A DNA stretch of 64,000 bases from Chamaecyparis obtusa (lineage: Eukaryota > Streptophyta > Pinopsida > Cupressales > Cupressaceae): assembly GCA_027943335.1 (NCBI GenBank), contig BSBK01000527.1, positions 558,501-622,500 on the forward strand, in the 5' to 3' direction. Below, piece after piece: positions 25,913 through 38,445 of this stretch. Numbering within the stretch: the first letter of the stretch is position 1; every line of letters begins with the position of its first letter. The notes below the pieces were generated by a model. The model saw only the letters and a list, made by a program, of their open reading frames with translations, was not told the DNA's origin and did no database searches. A program made the translations under genes and the position numbers.

Positions 25913-26514
25913 GTAACGTCATAAATTCCACATCTCATGGCGCCTCTGCTTTAGCCAGATCAAAATTTCCACATAAGCCTCCATTTCACCTACTTGCCTA
26001 CTCATCGCTTTTTGTCTAAATTTCAAACAATGTGGACTATTTTGGTTCAAAACAAATGTTGTAGGGACATTTTGTTGTGCACACTTGTCCCACAAATTTG
26101 TAGACTAAAGGTGGTTGTTAGAGTGTTACACATGTTGTCCCTAGCAATTTAACACCTCCTTTGATAGGTTATTAACATCGGTAATCCTTTGAGTTAGCTT
26201 AAGAACTCAGTTTTGTCTTCATTTCAGCCTCTCTTTCTCATTCTTGCAATCTTCTTGACTGTTCTTGCAATCTTCTTGGTCATTGGAACAACTTGTTGAT
26301 ATTCTCAATTGATCTCACAACTCCATGTTCCAATGAGCTCCTTATTCTTGGCATCAAAGGGGAGTTATCTTTCCATCTCACGTGTACATGTTTCATTATA
26401 TCTTAAAGTAGTGTAACAATAGTATCTCTTTTATCATTTATCTTGTATTGATTATCGCGGTTGTCTAATTATCTATCTATCTTGAATGTACATGTAGGTT
26501 AAAACACCAAAACA
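25913..26514 (+). repeat. Element C LTR candidate
   Basis: Starts TGTAACGTCATAAATT just after the polypurine tract. An end at CACCAAAACA (26514) is only a guess; the following TGGG is primer-site-like, which would not fit a 3' LTR. No second copy lies in the window, so the right boundary is open. Confidence 0.4.
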
Positions 26515-28683
26515 TGGGTATGACTTCATTAGGCCTCTAAAACAACCACCTCAACATTCTTTTTGTCATTTTGTGTGCAAGTTCAAAGAGGAGAATGGAG
26601 TAGCACATTGGGAGTCCTCATTGTTCATCAATTTTAAGATCTTCTTCCTTTCATTTGTCATTGGAGCATCTTATCTCAATCATTATGTATTTCTTGTTAT
26701 TGTTCTCAATTTAGTTAATATTATGTTTAGTTGTTAAGTCACCTTGTACCTTTTTGGTATGGCTATTGTACCATATTCGTACAGGACACATGCCTACCGC
26801 ATTAGAATCCTAAATATATGATATGATATAGTCTTTAACTCATTCAGGTGCCTTGGATAGAGGGTTCACAGAGCCTATTAGTTTATCTTGGTAATATGTT
26901 CTTTCAATTTCCATAGTTTAAATATTTGTATCATTTCATATTGTTAAGTTATATCATTATTTTTGTTTATACAGTTGGTTAGTTAATTGCTCCTTGATTT
27001 AATTAATCTTTTTAGCTCGCCAAAATGCTAGTAAAAGTGAAGTAGTGTTGGGCCATTCTTCCCTTGGGATTCCATCAATCTTGAGGGTGGTGAATCTCCT
27101 TCTCTACAAGTTGTGATCTTAGAATTGTGAGTGTTATCATCATAATTGAAAGAGTGTATTCTTTAAATCTAAAAACAACAAATCACGTAAGGCCGCACCA
27201 GTGCACCAATAAAATATGATTTAGATCACTAGTGTTGATTTAATAAAAAAACATACTAATGTTACATCATTCTTTATAAAGTGGACCTAAAACCTTGATT
27301 ATAAATAAGGGACTTGACAAATAAATTACTACAAAATATTGAAAGCGATTTAAAATTGTCAAGCAAGATTTGAGAGGCGCTAAATTAGGATTTGAGTGGC
27401 CAACTACTAAATCCTCCCAAGGATCATAAAATGCATAATAGATTGTTTCAAAAATAATTTTTGGCCCTTTTTCCCCATTATGCGAGAAAATATCTAAAAG
27501 AATATTGGCTACAATTTACTTTAAAAATCATATTTATTAGGCAATTGGGAGGATAAACATAAAACCTAGCTTTTCTACTAGTACAGTCTAAGGTCAATCA
27601 CTTTAACCTACTCTTTTATTTATCACTATCCTACCAAGAATTGCCTATACAGACATCAAAAGGGCTCCAAACAAGACAAATTTTTACATTTAATAATTAA
27701 ATAAAAAATGAGAATATAATTAAACTTTAATTTTTAATTTAATTATTAAATATAAAAAACTTGTCAGGAGCCCTTTTCATGCCTACATGGACATTTTTTT
27801 CCTACCGTGGTCATTTCTACAATTGTTAGCATGACTGGAGTCCTAGTTTATTATTGTGTAGTTTTTAGATCTCAAAAAATATAGTTTTTACAACAAAATT
27901 ATCTGAATATGTAAATGGGGATGATAGGGGAAGCACACTAGCAGCCATTAGCTAACTTTGCACACCCACAAACCATAAACAATACGTCAAATTTCAAAAG
28001 TTATTTTTGGTTCTCTGTGTATGTGACTTAATCGCTTATAGCTATTGTTTTGGCTTTTGGGTAGTAACAATACACATTGTGGGACCTTTTATGTATGAAA
28101 GGGTCAAAAATTTGTCATTCCATAGTGTCTCCTAATACCTACTTAAAGATGCCAAAATAACCATGGACTACAACCACCTTAAAAAATAATTATGCATAAA
28201 TGTCCTAGAAGTCCAAAAATTGTTACTACTTATCGACAAATATCTCATACTTGCTCAAACATTCTAACTATTGGGGGTACAAGCGGGTGACTATTAGTAC
28301 ATGATATAAGTGAGACGAATTAGTAATTCAACATCCTAATTTTGAGTTTCTCAAATTCCTAACTTAAAATTTCAAATCACTCCCAATTTTTTATAGCGGC
28401 CTACTTAGCAAATTATCTGCACTAGCACTAACTAAAGTTTTAGGGCCATATTAGCATGATTTTTGCCAAGTTGTTCAAAACAACCCAAACAAAAAGTGAG
28501 ACCAATACTTGTACACCAACTCATATTTTATTAGTACATTGATGTATCGTTACATGATTCATTTCTTTTTTAAATATTTTCATTTAAATATGAGTAGTCA
28601 TTATTAGCAATAAAAACTTTTAAATCACAATTATTGGTACAACATTGTCCAAAATACTAGATCTTATTATATAAGCAACGAGT
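26515..28683. other. Spacer between elements C and D
   Basis: AT-rich, no coding signal on either strand. It contains one strong inverted repeat (27658-27777, listed separately). Confidence 0.5.
27658..27777. repeat. 120-bp inverted repeat (hairpin, MITE-like)
   Basis: The left arm starts AAAAGGGCTCC at 27658 and the right arm ends GGAGCCCTTTT at 27777. The arms also share a TTTAATAATTAAAT core, so about 40 bases pair with few mismatches around an AT-rich loop. Weaker pairing continues outward for some 20-25 bases. It could be a small foldback or MITE, but I could not define target duplications. Confidence 0.7.
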
Positions 28684-30190
28684 TGATAGATTACAACTGA
28701 TTGAATACCTAAAAGGAGAGATTGGAAGACAATGATTGATGATCACCGAGCTGCTAATGTATATGTGAGACATTAAATCAGTTAATATATTGTCATTGAT
28801 GTCAACTAGTTTTTACTATACTTATCATGATGGTTACAAACATCTTAAGAAGGAAATAATGGTGAAGGAATGAGATATCTACATGAAGATGAGATGGATG
28901 AGAAAGATATGGATATGGTATTCATTGGGTAACTTATTGATGAGTCTATGACATTATGTTAGTGATTTGATTGTATTACATGAATCTATTATGGATTGAA
29001 GATCAAGAATGAACAAGTTTGTGTGGTTGATAAATGAAGGATTCAATATACACCAAATTGAAACAGTGTACACTGAGCAAGTGTAGTGTATACTGAGTAT
29101 AGTGTTAACCAAGCTAGTTATCACTGATGCTTTACAGTATTGTCAGAATGAAAGAAATAAATGGAACTTATGATTGTCGACTAAAGATGATGATTTGGAC
29201 AATTGTTGATGATTTTGAGGTAAAAGATAATGTCTGTTACGATGATCAAATGGCTAACAAAATTCAAGGATGATCAGATGGAGATTGAAATGTTTTATTG
29301 ACACAACTACCGAGGAAGGATAAAGCAGAAAAATCAACGGTAAAGATTAAGAGACAAAATCTATGGATGAAAATAAAATGGTTTATGATGTCTATAAAAG
29401 GAGACAAGAGATTCATTATTGACTCTGCTACTGGAATGCGCATGGAAGATTGCATTCATGTGAAGCTAATCAAAAAAGTTGAAGATAGAATCAAGCAATT
29501 CTACAGAGAAAACCGGGCGTCAGAGAAAAGCAGTTACCGAGCATAACAGAGTTGGAGGAAACAAAGAGATTGAATTGATTATTGATTAGAGGTATTTTTG
29601 AGCTTACAATAGATCTGAAAATATGTAAACCAAGTTGTATTTGAATCAGATCATTATTGTAATAGTTTAATCATTGGTACAAATAAATATCTTAACTGAG
29701 TGGGACTTAACAGTCTTTATATTTCAATATGACATTCAATGAATTTTGATTATTTTCTTGTTGACCCCATATTGAATGGTCAAGGGAGAACTATTAGTGA
29801 TAAATCCTCTAACCAGGTCACACCTTACAGTGTGATGTAGCCTTTGATAGGGTTGGCTCTTAATCGAGCTCACTTTAGAAGAGTGAATTATTTTGGGTTA
29901 CCAGTCCCAGGTGGTTTTTCCCCTAACAGGGTTTCCACATTAAAACTCAAAGTGTTATATGTGTATAGATATGTTGAATTATTATTTTACTTTACTCATT
30001 ACTATAATTGGATTGATCGATAAATACACTAGTTAATTTACTACTATTTAGTAGATGAACAAAAAGGCACAGTTGATATATCACTGAGTTAATTAAATTA
30101 TTTGAAAAAAAAATTTATACATCAGGGAGTGTTTGGGACTGTAGGCTAACTGGACTTAACTGATTCACCCCCCATCTCATTTATCTAACA
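28684..30190 (+). repeat. Element D 5' LTR (1507 bp)
   Basis: TGATAG...ATCTAACA. TATAAAAG at 29393-29400 is the likely TATA box. It matches 34891-36404 with roughly one difference in twenty in the first 200 bases, mostly transitions (by eye). Confidence 0.93.
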
Positions 30191-30192
30191 AT

Positions 30193-30205
30193 TGGTATTA
30201 GAGCC
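30193..30205 (+). other. Element D primer binding site
   Basis: TGGTATTAGAGCC two bases after the LTR; one base from TGGTATCAGAGCC, the copia site complementary to initiator tRNA-Met. Confidence 0.9.
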
Positions 30206-30253
30206 TAGAGTGCTTAAAGAAAAGTTTGAAGGACTTTAGCTAAAGATCACAAG

Positions 30254-31138
30254 ATGTATAAGAGAGAGGTGCCAAAGCTGAAAAAAGACAACTTCTCAAC
30301 CTGGAAAAGCAGAATGAAATTGTATCTATCAAGAATTGGTGAGTCTGCAACATACTACTTGGAAAATGAGTTTATCTTACTCACTGGACCTTTGACTATT
30401 GATCAGATGAGAGAAAGACATGAACACAATGCTACGATGATAGAGATTTCTTTTTCCTTATCAAATGCCGAATTTGAAGATGTTAAGACATGTACAACTG
30501 TTAAACAAATGTGGGGCAAGCTTACACTAGTTTATGGAAGAGATGTGAATGTGTTAAGGGCTAAAGTTGAAAGTCTTAAAGGAAAGTTTGAAAACATGAA
30601 AATGAAAGGTGAGAACATATATCAGTACAATAATCAAGTCAAGGAGGTTGTGAATGCTATCCGAGGAGCAAGTGGAATTATTGATGAAGACACTGTGGTA
30701 AGTAAAATAATCAGAACCTTGTTACCTACCTATGCTATAAGAGTTTCTGCAATTCATGAAATGAGAGCAGCTCCTGGTAATAATGTTACACTTGATAGTC
30801 TAATTGATAGATCGACTGCATTTGAGTTGAACAAATTTGACAATAGTATTATTCCTACTGTTCAATTTGCATTTATGTCATCTCTGAAAATTGGTAAATC
30901 AAGCAGCAAACATAAGATAAGAAATGAAAGTGATAGCGAAAGTGAAGAGGATGAACTTGAAGCACTAATGGCTAAAAAATTGCAAAATGGTAAAGGAATA
31001 TATAGAGGAAAACTACCTTTCGTATGCTTTAAATGTAAAGAGATTGGTCATATTGTTGCTAGATGTCCTGCTAGGAAAGAAGATGAGAAAACTAATGAAA
31101 GATCTAATGAAAGTAAGTATGACAGAAGAGATAACTGA
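30254..31138 (+). pseudogene. gag: Element D gag
   Basis: Open for 294 codons from an ATG 48 bases after the primer site. The N-terminus has the copia Gag pattern (VPKLKKDNFSTWKSRMKLYL), the middle the UBN2-type core (KQMWGKLTLVYGRD, IYQYNNQVKEVVNAI), and the end an intact zinc knuckle CFKCKEIGHIVARC (C-x2-C-x4-H-x4-C) at about 31024-31066. It ends at a TGA after RRDN, after which the same frame continues towards the protease, so in the ancestor gag and pol were one frame. This is the best kept gag in the window. Confidence 0.9.
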
Positions 31139-32530
31139 GATCATAAAGGCAACCGATAGTACAATAGGAGAGAAAACCAAGATTACAAAGATAAAGGCAA
31201 GAAGGCATGTTACCTTTTTGAAGATGATGATGATGACACTGACACCGATACTGATGAAGACATTGAGGTGGTATTTGTGGCTTTAAAAGAAGATTTCGAA
31301 GAAGAAGAAAGTTATGTTGAAATGACACTTATTTCTAAAGTTAGCAAGAATGATACTTGGATTATTGATAGTGGTTATACACATCATATGACTGGTGATG
31401 AAGAGAAATTTGAATACCTTGAACATTATAATGGTGGATCTGTTAAAATGGGAAATGATACACCTTATCTAATAAAAGGAAAAGGGTCTATATTGTTGAA
31501 CAATAAGATCAAATGTGAGAATGAATATTGGGTAAAGGGACTTAATTATAATTTGTTGAGTGTAGAACAACTGAATAATACAGGTCACTGAGTTGCATTT
31601 GAGGAAAGAAAGGTGAAAATCTATGATGAAAATAGAAATGTGGTCGGTACTGGTGAACAATCTAAAGGTAACCTATTCTATCTTGACAATGTTGAAACTT
31701 CTTGTTTATTGACTAAAAATGAAGATACATGGTTATGGAACAAGAGGTTATGTCATGTGAATTTTGACAACATGGTTAAGATCAGTAAGAAAAGAAAACT
31801 TAGATGTTTACCGAGCATATCTAAACCTAACCATGTTATGTGTAAACAATGTCAAATGGTGAAAATGTCAAAATCTAGTTTTAAGAGAAAACATTTTTCA
31901 TGTAATGCTATTTTGGATTTAATTTATACTGATTTGTGTGGCCTATGACAACTTGGAGCTATTATGGAGACAAATATTTTATTTTGTTTGTTGATGACTT
32001 TTCTAGAATGATGATTGTCATGTTCTTGAAAGAAAAAATTGAATATTTCAAAATGTTTAAGTGGTATAAAATAAAAGTGGAATAAGAGAATGGTAAAGAA
32101 CTAAAATGGTTGAGGTCAGATAGAGGTGGTGAATTTATTTCTAATGAGTTCACTAACTTTTGTAATGAGTATGGAATTAAGAGACAGGTTTCTGCACCGA
32201 GGACATCCCAACAAAATGAGATTGTTAAAAGGAGAAATAGATCAATTGTCGATTGTGCTAGAACATTAATGATTGAAAAGGATGTTGCATAGATATACTA
32301 GAGAGAAGTTGTTAGTACTATTGTTTACACATTCAATTGAGTTCAACTGAAGAAAGAATCAAACAAGACACCTTATAGATTATGGTATGGATACACACCT
32401 AATGTGAGTTATTTCAAAATATTTGGAAGTAGATGTTATCTAGAAGATGATAGAAATGGTAAATTCGATTCAAAAGGTGATGAAAGAATATTTCTAAGAT
32501 ATTCTACTAAAATAAAAGCTTATAAATGAT
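31139..32530 (+). pseudogene. Element D protease and integrase
   Basis: Protease: DTWIIDSGYTHHMTG at about 31353-31397, active-site DSG kept. Pre-integrase: WLWNKRLCHVNFDNMVKI and CKQCQMVK, an HHCC finger in which the first His is Cys (LCHVN keeps one). Integrase core: LIYTDLCGL keeps the first Asp; a one-base frameshift near 31945 follows; then FVDDFSRMM and SDRGGEF keep the second Asp. In QQNEIVKRRNRS the catalytic Glu is Lys and the preceding Gly is Glu. Several TAG stops follow (32290-32340). Not functional. Confidence 0.87.
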
Positions 32531-32880
32531 TGAATAAGGTTACTAACAAGATGATTGAAAGTGCTAATGTAAGAGTTGATGAATTTTTTGAGAAGAATGA
32601 TGAAGAAGGTAAAAAGGAACCAGAAGACTATGGTAGATTTGTTTACATTTAGGAACTAAACACTTTACCCAAGCAATAGCCTGGTGTTACCAAGAAATAG
32701 GGTAATGCTACCAAGAATCAGCCTTTATAGATAGAGAATCAACAAACTGTTACCAATGAAGATCGTGATCATGCACTGAGTGAAGAACACATTGAAGAAT
32801 AAAGAACTGAACGTGTACTTTCAAGATACATAAGGAGATGTCATCCACAAAATTAGATTATTGGAGATAAGAAAGCAGGA

Positions 32881-33600
32881 ATGATGACACGAAGTAAGTT
32901 GAGAAACAACACATGCTTAGTTTATGAATTTGAGCCTAAAACTATTAGAGATGCATTGGATAATGATCAATGGATCAAGGCAATGAATGAAGAGATTGAG
33001 CAAATACAGAAAAATCAAACATGGACATTAGTACCAAGACCGAAAGATAAAAATGTGATTGGAACCAAATGGATATTCAGAAACAAATTGAATGAATGAA
33101 GATGTCACTAGGAATAAAGCAAGACTAGTATGCAAAGGTTATGCACAAGAAGAAGGTATTGATTATGGTGAGACTTTTGCACCAGTTGCTAGACTTGAAG
33201 GAGTAAGGATATTGTTTTCTTATGCTTCTTGCATTTCTAAATGGGATACTTGAAGAAGAGGTATACATTGAACAACCTGAAGTTTTTTTTATCCTAATCA
33301 AAGGAACATGGTATGTAAGTTGCACAAAGCACTATATGGATTGAACCAAGAGCATGGTATGAAATGCTGCATTCTTATCTTATCAGTATTGGATTTGTTA
33401 GAACAAGTGACAACAATAATTTGTATTTAAAAGGTGTATTTGATGACAAGATTCTTATTGGTGAAATTTTTGTTGATGATATCATATTTGGAGGACATGA
33501 TAACTTATGCAAATCATTTCCTGATAAAATGATGAAAGAATTTAAAATGTCAATGTTCGGTGAGATTAAATTTTTTCTTGGCTTGCAAATTTAATAACAA
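32881..33600 (+). pseudogene. Element D reverse transcriptase
   Basis: Starts with WIKAMNEEIEQIQKNQTWTL and [14 protein letters not shown], then a frameshift. Compared with element G, about 40 bases are missing near 33229, removing the VY.MDVKSAFLNG stretch with the first catalytic Asp. The second frame resumes with [12 protein letters not shown], then MLHSYLISIGFVRT and the polymerase motif IFVDDIIFGG at about 33466, then FFLGLQI. Confidence 0.88.
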
Positions 33601-34425
33601 AATGAAATCATATACATCACACAATCAAAGTATATCAAAGAAGTATTGAAGACATTGGGTATGAAAGATTCAAAAATGGTTAGTACACCTATGGTCACTT
33701 GATGCAAATTGACAAAGGATGACAAGTCAACTGAGGTAAATTAGACCTTGTATAGATCTGTGATTGGTAAATTGATGTATGTTGTGCATAGTAGACCAGA
33801 TATTGTACATGCAGTTGGAATTGTAGCAATATTTTTTGCTAATCCTAAAGAATCACATATGACTGTTGTGAAAAGAATTTTGAGATACTTAAAGAACACT
33901 AAAAACTATGGTTTGTGGTACAAGAAAGAAGACAATTTTTAAATGAAAGTTTACACAGATGTGGATTAGGTTGGAAACATTGATGATAGAAAGACCACTA
34001 CTAGTGGAGCATTATTTTTGGGAGAAAGATTGGCTACTTGGATAAATAAGAAACAAGGATGCATTTCTTAGTCCACTACAAAAGAAGAATATGTTGTTGT
34101 TGTGCTAATTGTTTGAATATTACATGCATAAAACAACTATTAGAAGGTATGAATGAGGAGATCACTGACCTAATGATAATATATTGTGATAATACAAGTG
34201 CAATTAATATTTCTAAAAAATTGGTGATGCATGCAAAGACAAAGCATATTTCTATTAAGTATCACTACTTGAGGGAACAAGTTCAGGAAAAGAAAGTAAG
34301 ATTGGAGTAAGTGAAATCACAAGGGAAACTTGTTGATATATTTACTAAACCCTTACCTAAGGACACATTTGAGTACTTGAGGAGTAGACTTGGGGTCCAT
34401 CCCCTATCTATCAGTCACTAAGGTG
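33601..34425 (+). pseudogene. Element D RNase H
   Basis: Copia RNase H follows RT: MYRSVIGKLMYVVHSRPDI, RILRYLKNTKNYGLWY, KVYTDVD, DDRKTTTSGALFLG, IYCDNTSAINISKK, TKHISIKYHYLRE and DIFTKPLPKDTFEYLRSRLG near the C-terminus. Stops occur after NNF, in DVD-stop-VG (a Trp is usual) and in CIS-stop-STT. A frame change lies near 34059. Confidence 0.88.
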
Positions 34426-34878
34426 ATTAGGAGATTACATCAACCTATACTTTATCAAAATACCAAATGATGTTGATGCATAATGTTCACACTTTGGGAT
34501 TCCTAAGGCTGTGAAAATTGAAAGATGGAAGACAAACTAAAATTGAATATTAGTACATGCAAGGTACTAGATCTGAACCTAATAACAAAGATATTATTTT
34601 CTCTATTGAAGAGCTAATTATTTTCTTTTTGGCATTGTTTTCAAAGGGAGAGAAATGTACATGAAGTATCTATCTACAAGGGAGAGAGATTACATAAAAT
34701 ATTTAAACTAAATCTACAGGGAGAGACACTGCATGGAGTATTGATGTTGTGTAGTGATTAAACATATTAAAATTCTAAGCTAGGGAGAGCTTACCGAGTT
34801 ACAGCATTTGCATACAGAGTTGTAGAATAGATGTTTGGTATTCTATGACATATTTCATATTGTGTTTCCATCAGTGCC

Positions 34879-34890
34879 AAAGGGAGAGAT
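34879..34890 (+). other. Element D polypurine tract
   Basis: AAAGGGAGAGAT immediately before the 3' LTR; it would prime plus-strand DNA. Confidence 0.85.
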
Positions 34891-36404
34891 TGATAGACTA
34901 TAATTGATTGAATATCTTAAAGGAGAGATTGAAAGATAGTGATTGATGATCACCGAGCTACTAATGTATATGTGAGACATTAAATTAGTTAATATAGTGT
35001 CATTAATGTCAACTAGTTTTTACTATACTTATCATGATGGTTACAAACATCTTAAGAAGGAAATAATGGTGAAGGAATGAGATATCTACATGAAGATGAG
35101 ATGGATGAGAAAGATATGGATATGGTATTCATTGGGTAACTTATTGATGAGTCTATGACATTATGTTAGTGATTTGATTGTATTACATGAATCTATTATG
35201 GATTGAAGATCAAGAATGAACAATTTTATGTGGTTCATAAATGAAGGATTCAGTATACACTGAGTTGAAACAATGTACACCGAGTAGGTGTAGTGTATAC
35301 CGAGTATAGTGTTAACCGAGCTAGTTATCACTAATGCTTTATGGTATTGACTGAGTGAAAGAAATAAATGGAACTTATGACTCCCAACTAAAGATGATGA
35401 GTTGGACAATTGTTGATGATTCTGAGGTAAAAGATAATGTTTTTTATGATGATCAAATGGTTGATAAAATTCAAGGATGATCGGATGGAGATTGAAATGT
35501 GTTATTGACACAATTGTCGAGGAAGGTTAAATTGACAAAATCAACAGTAAAGACTAAGAGGCAAAATCTATGGATGTAAATAAAATGGTTTATGATGTCT
35601 ATAAAAGGAGACAAGATATTCATTATTGAGTCTGCTTCTGAAATGCGCATGGAAGATTTTATTCTTATGAAGTTAATCAAACAAGTTGAAGATAGAACCG
35701 AGCAATTCTACAGAGAACACTGAGCATCAAAGAAAAGAAATTACCGAGTAGAACAGAGTTGGAGGAAAAAAATAGATTGAATTTATTATTAATGAGAGGT
35801 ATTTTTGAGCTTAGCATAGATTTGAAAATCTACAAAACAAGTTGTATTTGAATTAGATCATTACTGTAATAGTTTAACCATTGCTACAAATAAATCTCTT
35901 AATCGAGTGAGACTTAACAGTCTTTATATTTTAATATGACATTCAATGAATGTTGATTGTTTTCTTGTTGACCCCATAGTGAATGTTTGGTCAAGGGAGA
36001 ACTGTTAGTGATAAATACTCTAACTAGGTCACACCTTACAGTGTGTTTTGTAACTTTTAACCAGGTTGGCTCTTAATCGAGCTCACTTCAGAAGAGTGAA
36101 TTATTTTGGGTTACCAGTCCCAGGTGGTTTTTCCCCTAATAGGGTTTCCATGTTAAAAATAAAAGTTTTATATGTGTATGGATGTGTTGAATTTTTATTT
36201 TACTTTACACGTTACTATAATTGGATTGATCGGTAAATACACTAGTTAATTTACTGCTATTTGGTAGATGAATAGAAAGGCACAATTGATATATTACCGA
36301 GTTGATTAAATTGTTTGCAAGATTTGTTTTATACATCAGGGAGTGTTTGGGACTATAGGATAACTGGACTTAACTAATTCAGCCCCCCTCTCATTTATCT
36401 AACA
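34891..36404 (+). repeat. Element D 3' LTR (1514 bp)
   Basis: Second copy of the D LTR; TATAAAAG at 35600-35607. It has many ACCGAG-type words (34949, 35279, 35297, 35314, 35696, 35742, 36296). Confidence 0.93.
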
Positions 36405-37822
36405 CAAGTGACCCTAATTGAAACTCTAATTGAAACATGGGAGTAACAAGTGCGCCTTCCCCCAATTTATTTCTTGTGATTTATTTCTACTTCATTTTTT
36501 CTTGTGCAATTTCACCTTCATGTTATTGGTAAAGGGACTACAGCTTTTGGTATTTTTTGTTTAGAATGATAGTTTTTATATATTTGCCATTTTGGTTTAA
36601 GAGAATAGTTTTCAGATATTGCCAAAAAGTTGACAGCTGGGAACTGTACGGAAGGTCATGTGATGAAAAGACAATTGTAAGATCTGCAAGAATTTTCCTT
36701 CAAACTACATAGACTATCATTCGCATGCTTTTATGCATGCAATGGTGCGCTAATAGGAAATTAAATTTTTTTAAATTGAAATTAAATTTTCAAAAATGTG
36801 AAATGACTATGAATGATGTAGGGAATGAAATCTAAAAATTATAGATGATCATTCAAATATTTATTTTCAACATGCAATTGAAAAGAGAATAACAAAAAAA
36901 TTTAATTACATCCAAATTAATCAAAAACATTAAAACTCTTATCAATCCCAACCAATGGGAAATTAGATTTTAAAAATGTGAAATGACCATTAATAATGTA
37001 GATAATGAAATCTAAAAATTATAGATGATCATTCAAATAGAAATAAATTAAAAAAATCACTCAGAATAAGTATGAAAATAAAAGCTCAATGAATAATGAA
37101 ACTAAAATATCATAGAAAGAAACACCTTTTTAAGAGTAAAAATAGAAAAAATACATGCAAAATTCAAGATTAACAAACATGGATGAGAAAAAACAAAGGA
37201 AAAAAAAAAGATTTGTTGGAGATTTGTAAGATTGGAAAAAAACAACCAATATACATGTAAAGAAAAAATGGGAAGGGCTGACAATTTTCCAAATACCATG
37301 CCAAGTGAGAATGAGAAGCATTAAATTTTAACAATAGAACTTCAGTACATAAGCACAACTTCACTAATTCAAGGTCCTTTAATCTGCAATATGCAATAAG
37401 GAAGGACAAAAAATTTCATACCTTAATGGGGTTTAGTTACACTCTCATGGATGTCTTTAATAGTAGCTTTGTCGTGAAAACCAATAAGATAAAATCAACA
37501 TCCTAAGCACTGGATAGAAAGAAATCCTAGTAGAGCTTTATGGTGCATGGTTAGCAATATTCACTTTTCACCAAAAGGTAATTTGACACCTTGAAAACCA
37601 TTGATAATATATTCAGCATGGTTTCTCCACCTAACGGAGCCTTTTCAACATGGCCTCAAATCACTCTACAATCTTCTCTTCTTGTAGTTTTGCTTTTCAT
37701 GTAGGTTGATGAACCTTTAATTGTGATCTTTATGTACACTGTTGCCTTCAATGAAGAGTCTAGCTAGCATGCAGATGATATGAAGACCGTACTTCATATT
37801 ATTGTAAATTTTTCATCATGGT
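36405..37822. other. Spacer between elements D and E
   Basis: AT-rich, no coding signal. It holds the 80-bp repeat pair listed next. Confidence 0.5.
36780..37039. repeat. 80-bp direct repeat, two copies 180 bp apart
   Basis: Copies 36780-36859 and 36960-37039, nearly identical at the end (GAAATCTAAAAATTATAGAT then GATCATTCAAAT) and with a few changes in the middle. Function unknown. Confidence 0.85.
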
Positions 37823-38361
37823 TGTTAAATATGATAGTGTTGATAAGATAAATATATAAATGAGTATATATAATACATATATTAATATATATAAAAATGA
37901 TATCTATCATTATATATACTTTAATATATATCCATGTACATATTTTAATGGTAAATATTCTCATCTTATAACTATTGATTATCATGAGTAGTGAATTGAT
38001 GATAATTGATTAACATTAGTGATAGATCGATAACCATCAATGATCACCGATAGTATTATCGGCTTATGTGTTATCGATTCAATATCAATTTGTATTAACG
38101 ACTTGTTTATTATGAAGAGTCGTGAAAATGATAAGACATGAATCATTAATGAGTCACAACTTATCATTTATGTGACTCATAACATTTTCTTATACATATA
38201 TGCAAAACAATCATTGGCTAAAACATTATGAAATCGAACATAGTGTATTCAACACTCTGCATACAAAAGAATTTAATTAGAAGGTTGTATATTCATAAAG
38301 AAATAAAAGGGATACAAAAGCTATAATTATCTTTTGAATAGAAGTTTGAATTGCATTTACA
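37823..38361 (+). repeat. Element E 5' LTR candidate (about 539 bp)
   Basis: Ends ...GCATTTACA directly before the primer site. The start at TGTTAAATATGATAG (37823) is chosen for its TG and has no second copy to confirm it. The region 38025-38105 repeats CGATA/TATCG words, including the hairpin CCGATAGTATTATCGG. Confidence 0.5.
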
Positions 38362-38374
38362 TGGTATCAGAGCC
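38362..38374 (+). other. Element E primer binding site
   Basis: TGGTATCAGAGCC, the standard copia site complementary to initiator tRNA-Met. Confidence 0.93.
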
Positions 38375-38445
38375 AAGATAAAGAAGATCCAAGAAGCTTT
38401 CAAACTTAAGACATTTAAATACAATTTATAGCTCGTCACATTTCC

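Larger units (their letters stand above)
28684..36404 (+). mobile_element. Element D: complete Ty1/copia retrotransposon (inactive)
   Basis: LTRs 28684-30190 and 34891-36404, primer site, gag, protease, integrase, RT, RNase H and polypurine tract are in copia order. Flanks are CGAGT (28679-28683) and CAAGT (36405-36409), a 5-bp target duplication with one G/A difference. Coding is broken by stops, frameshifts and an RT deletion. Gag resembles that of element G, so the two are related families. Confidence 0.93.
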
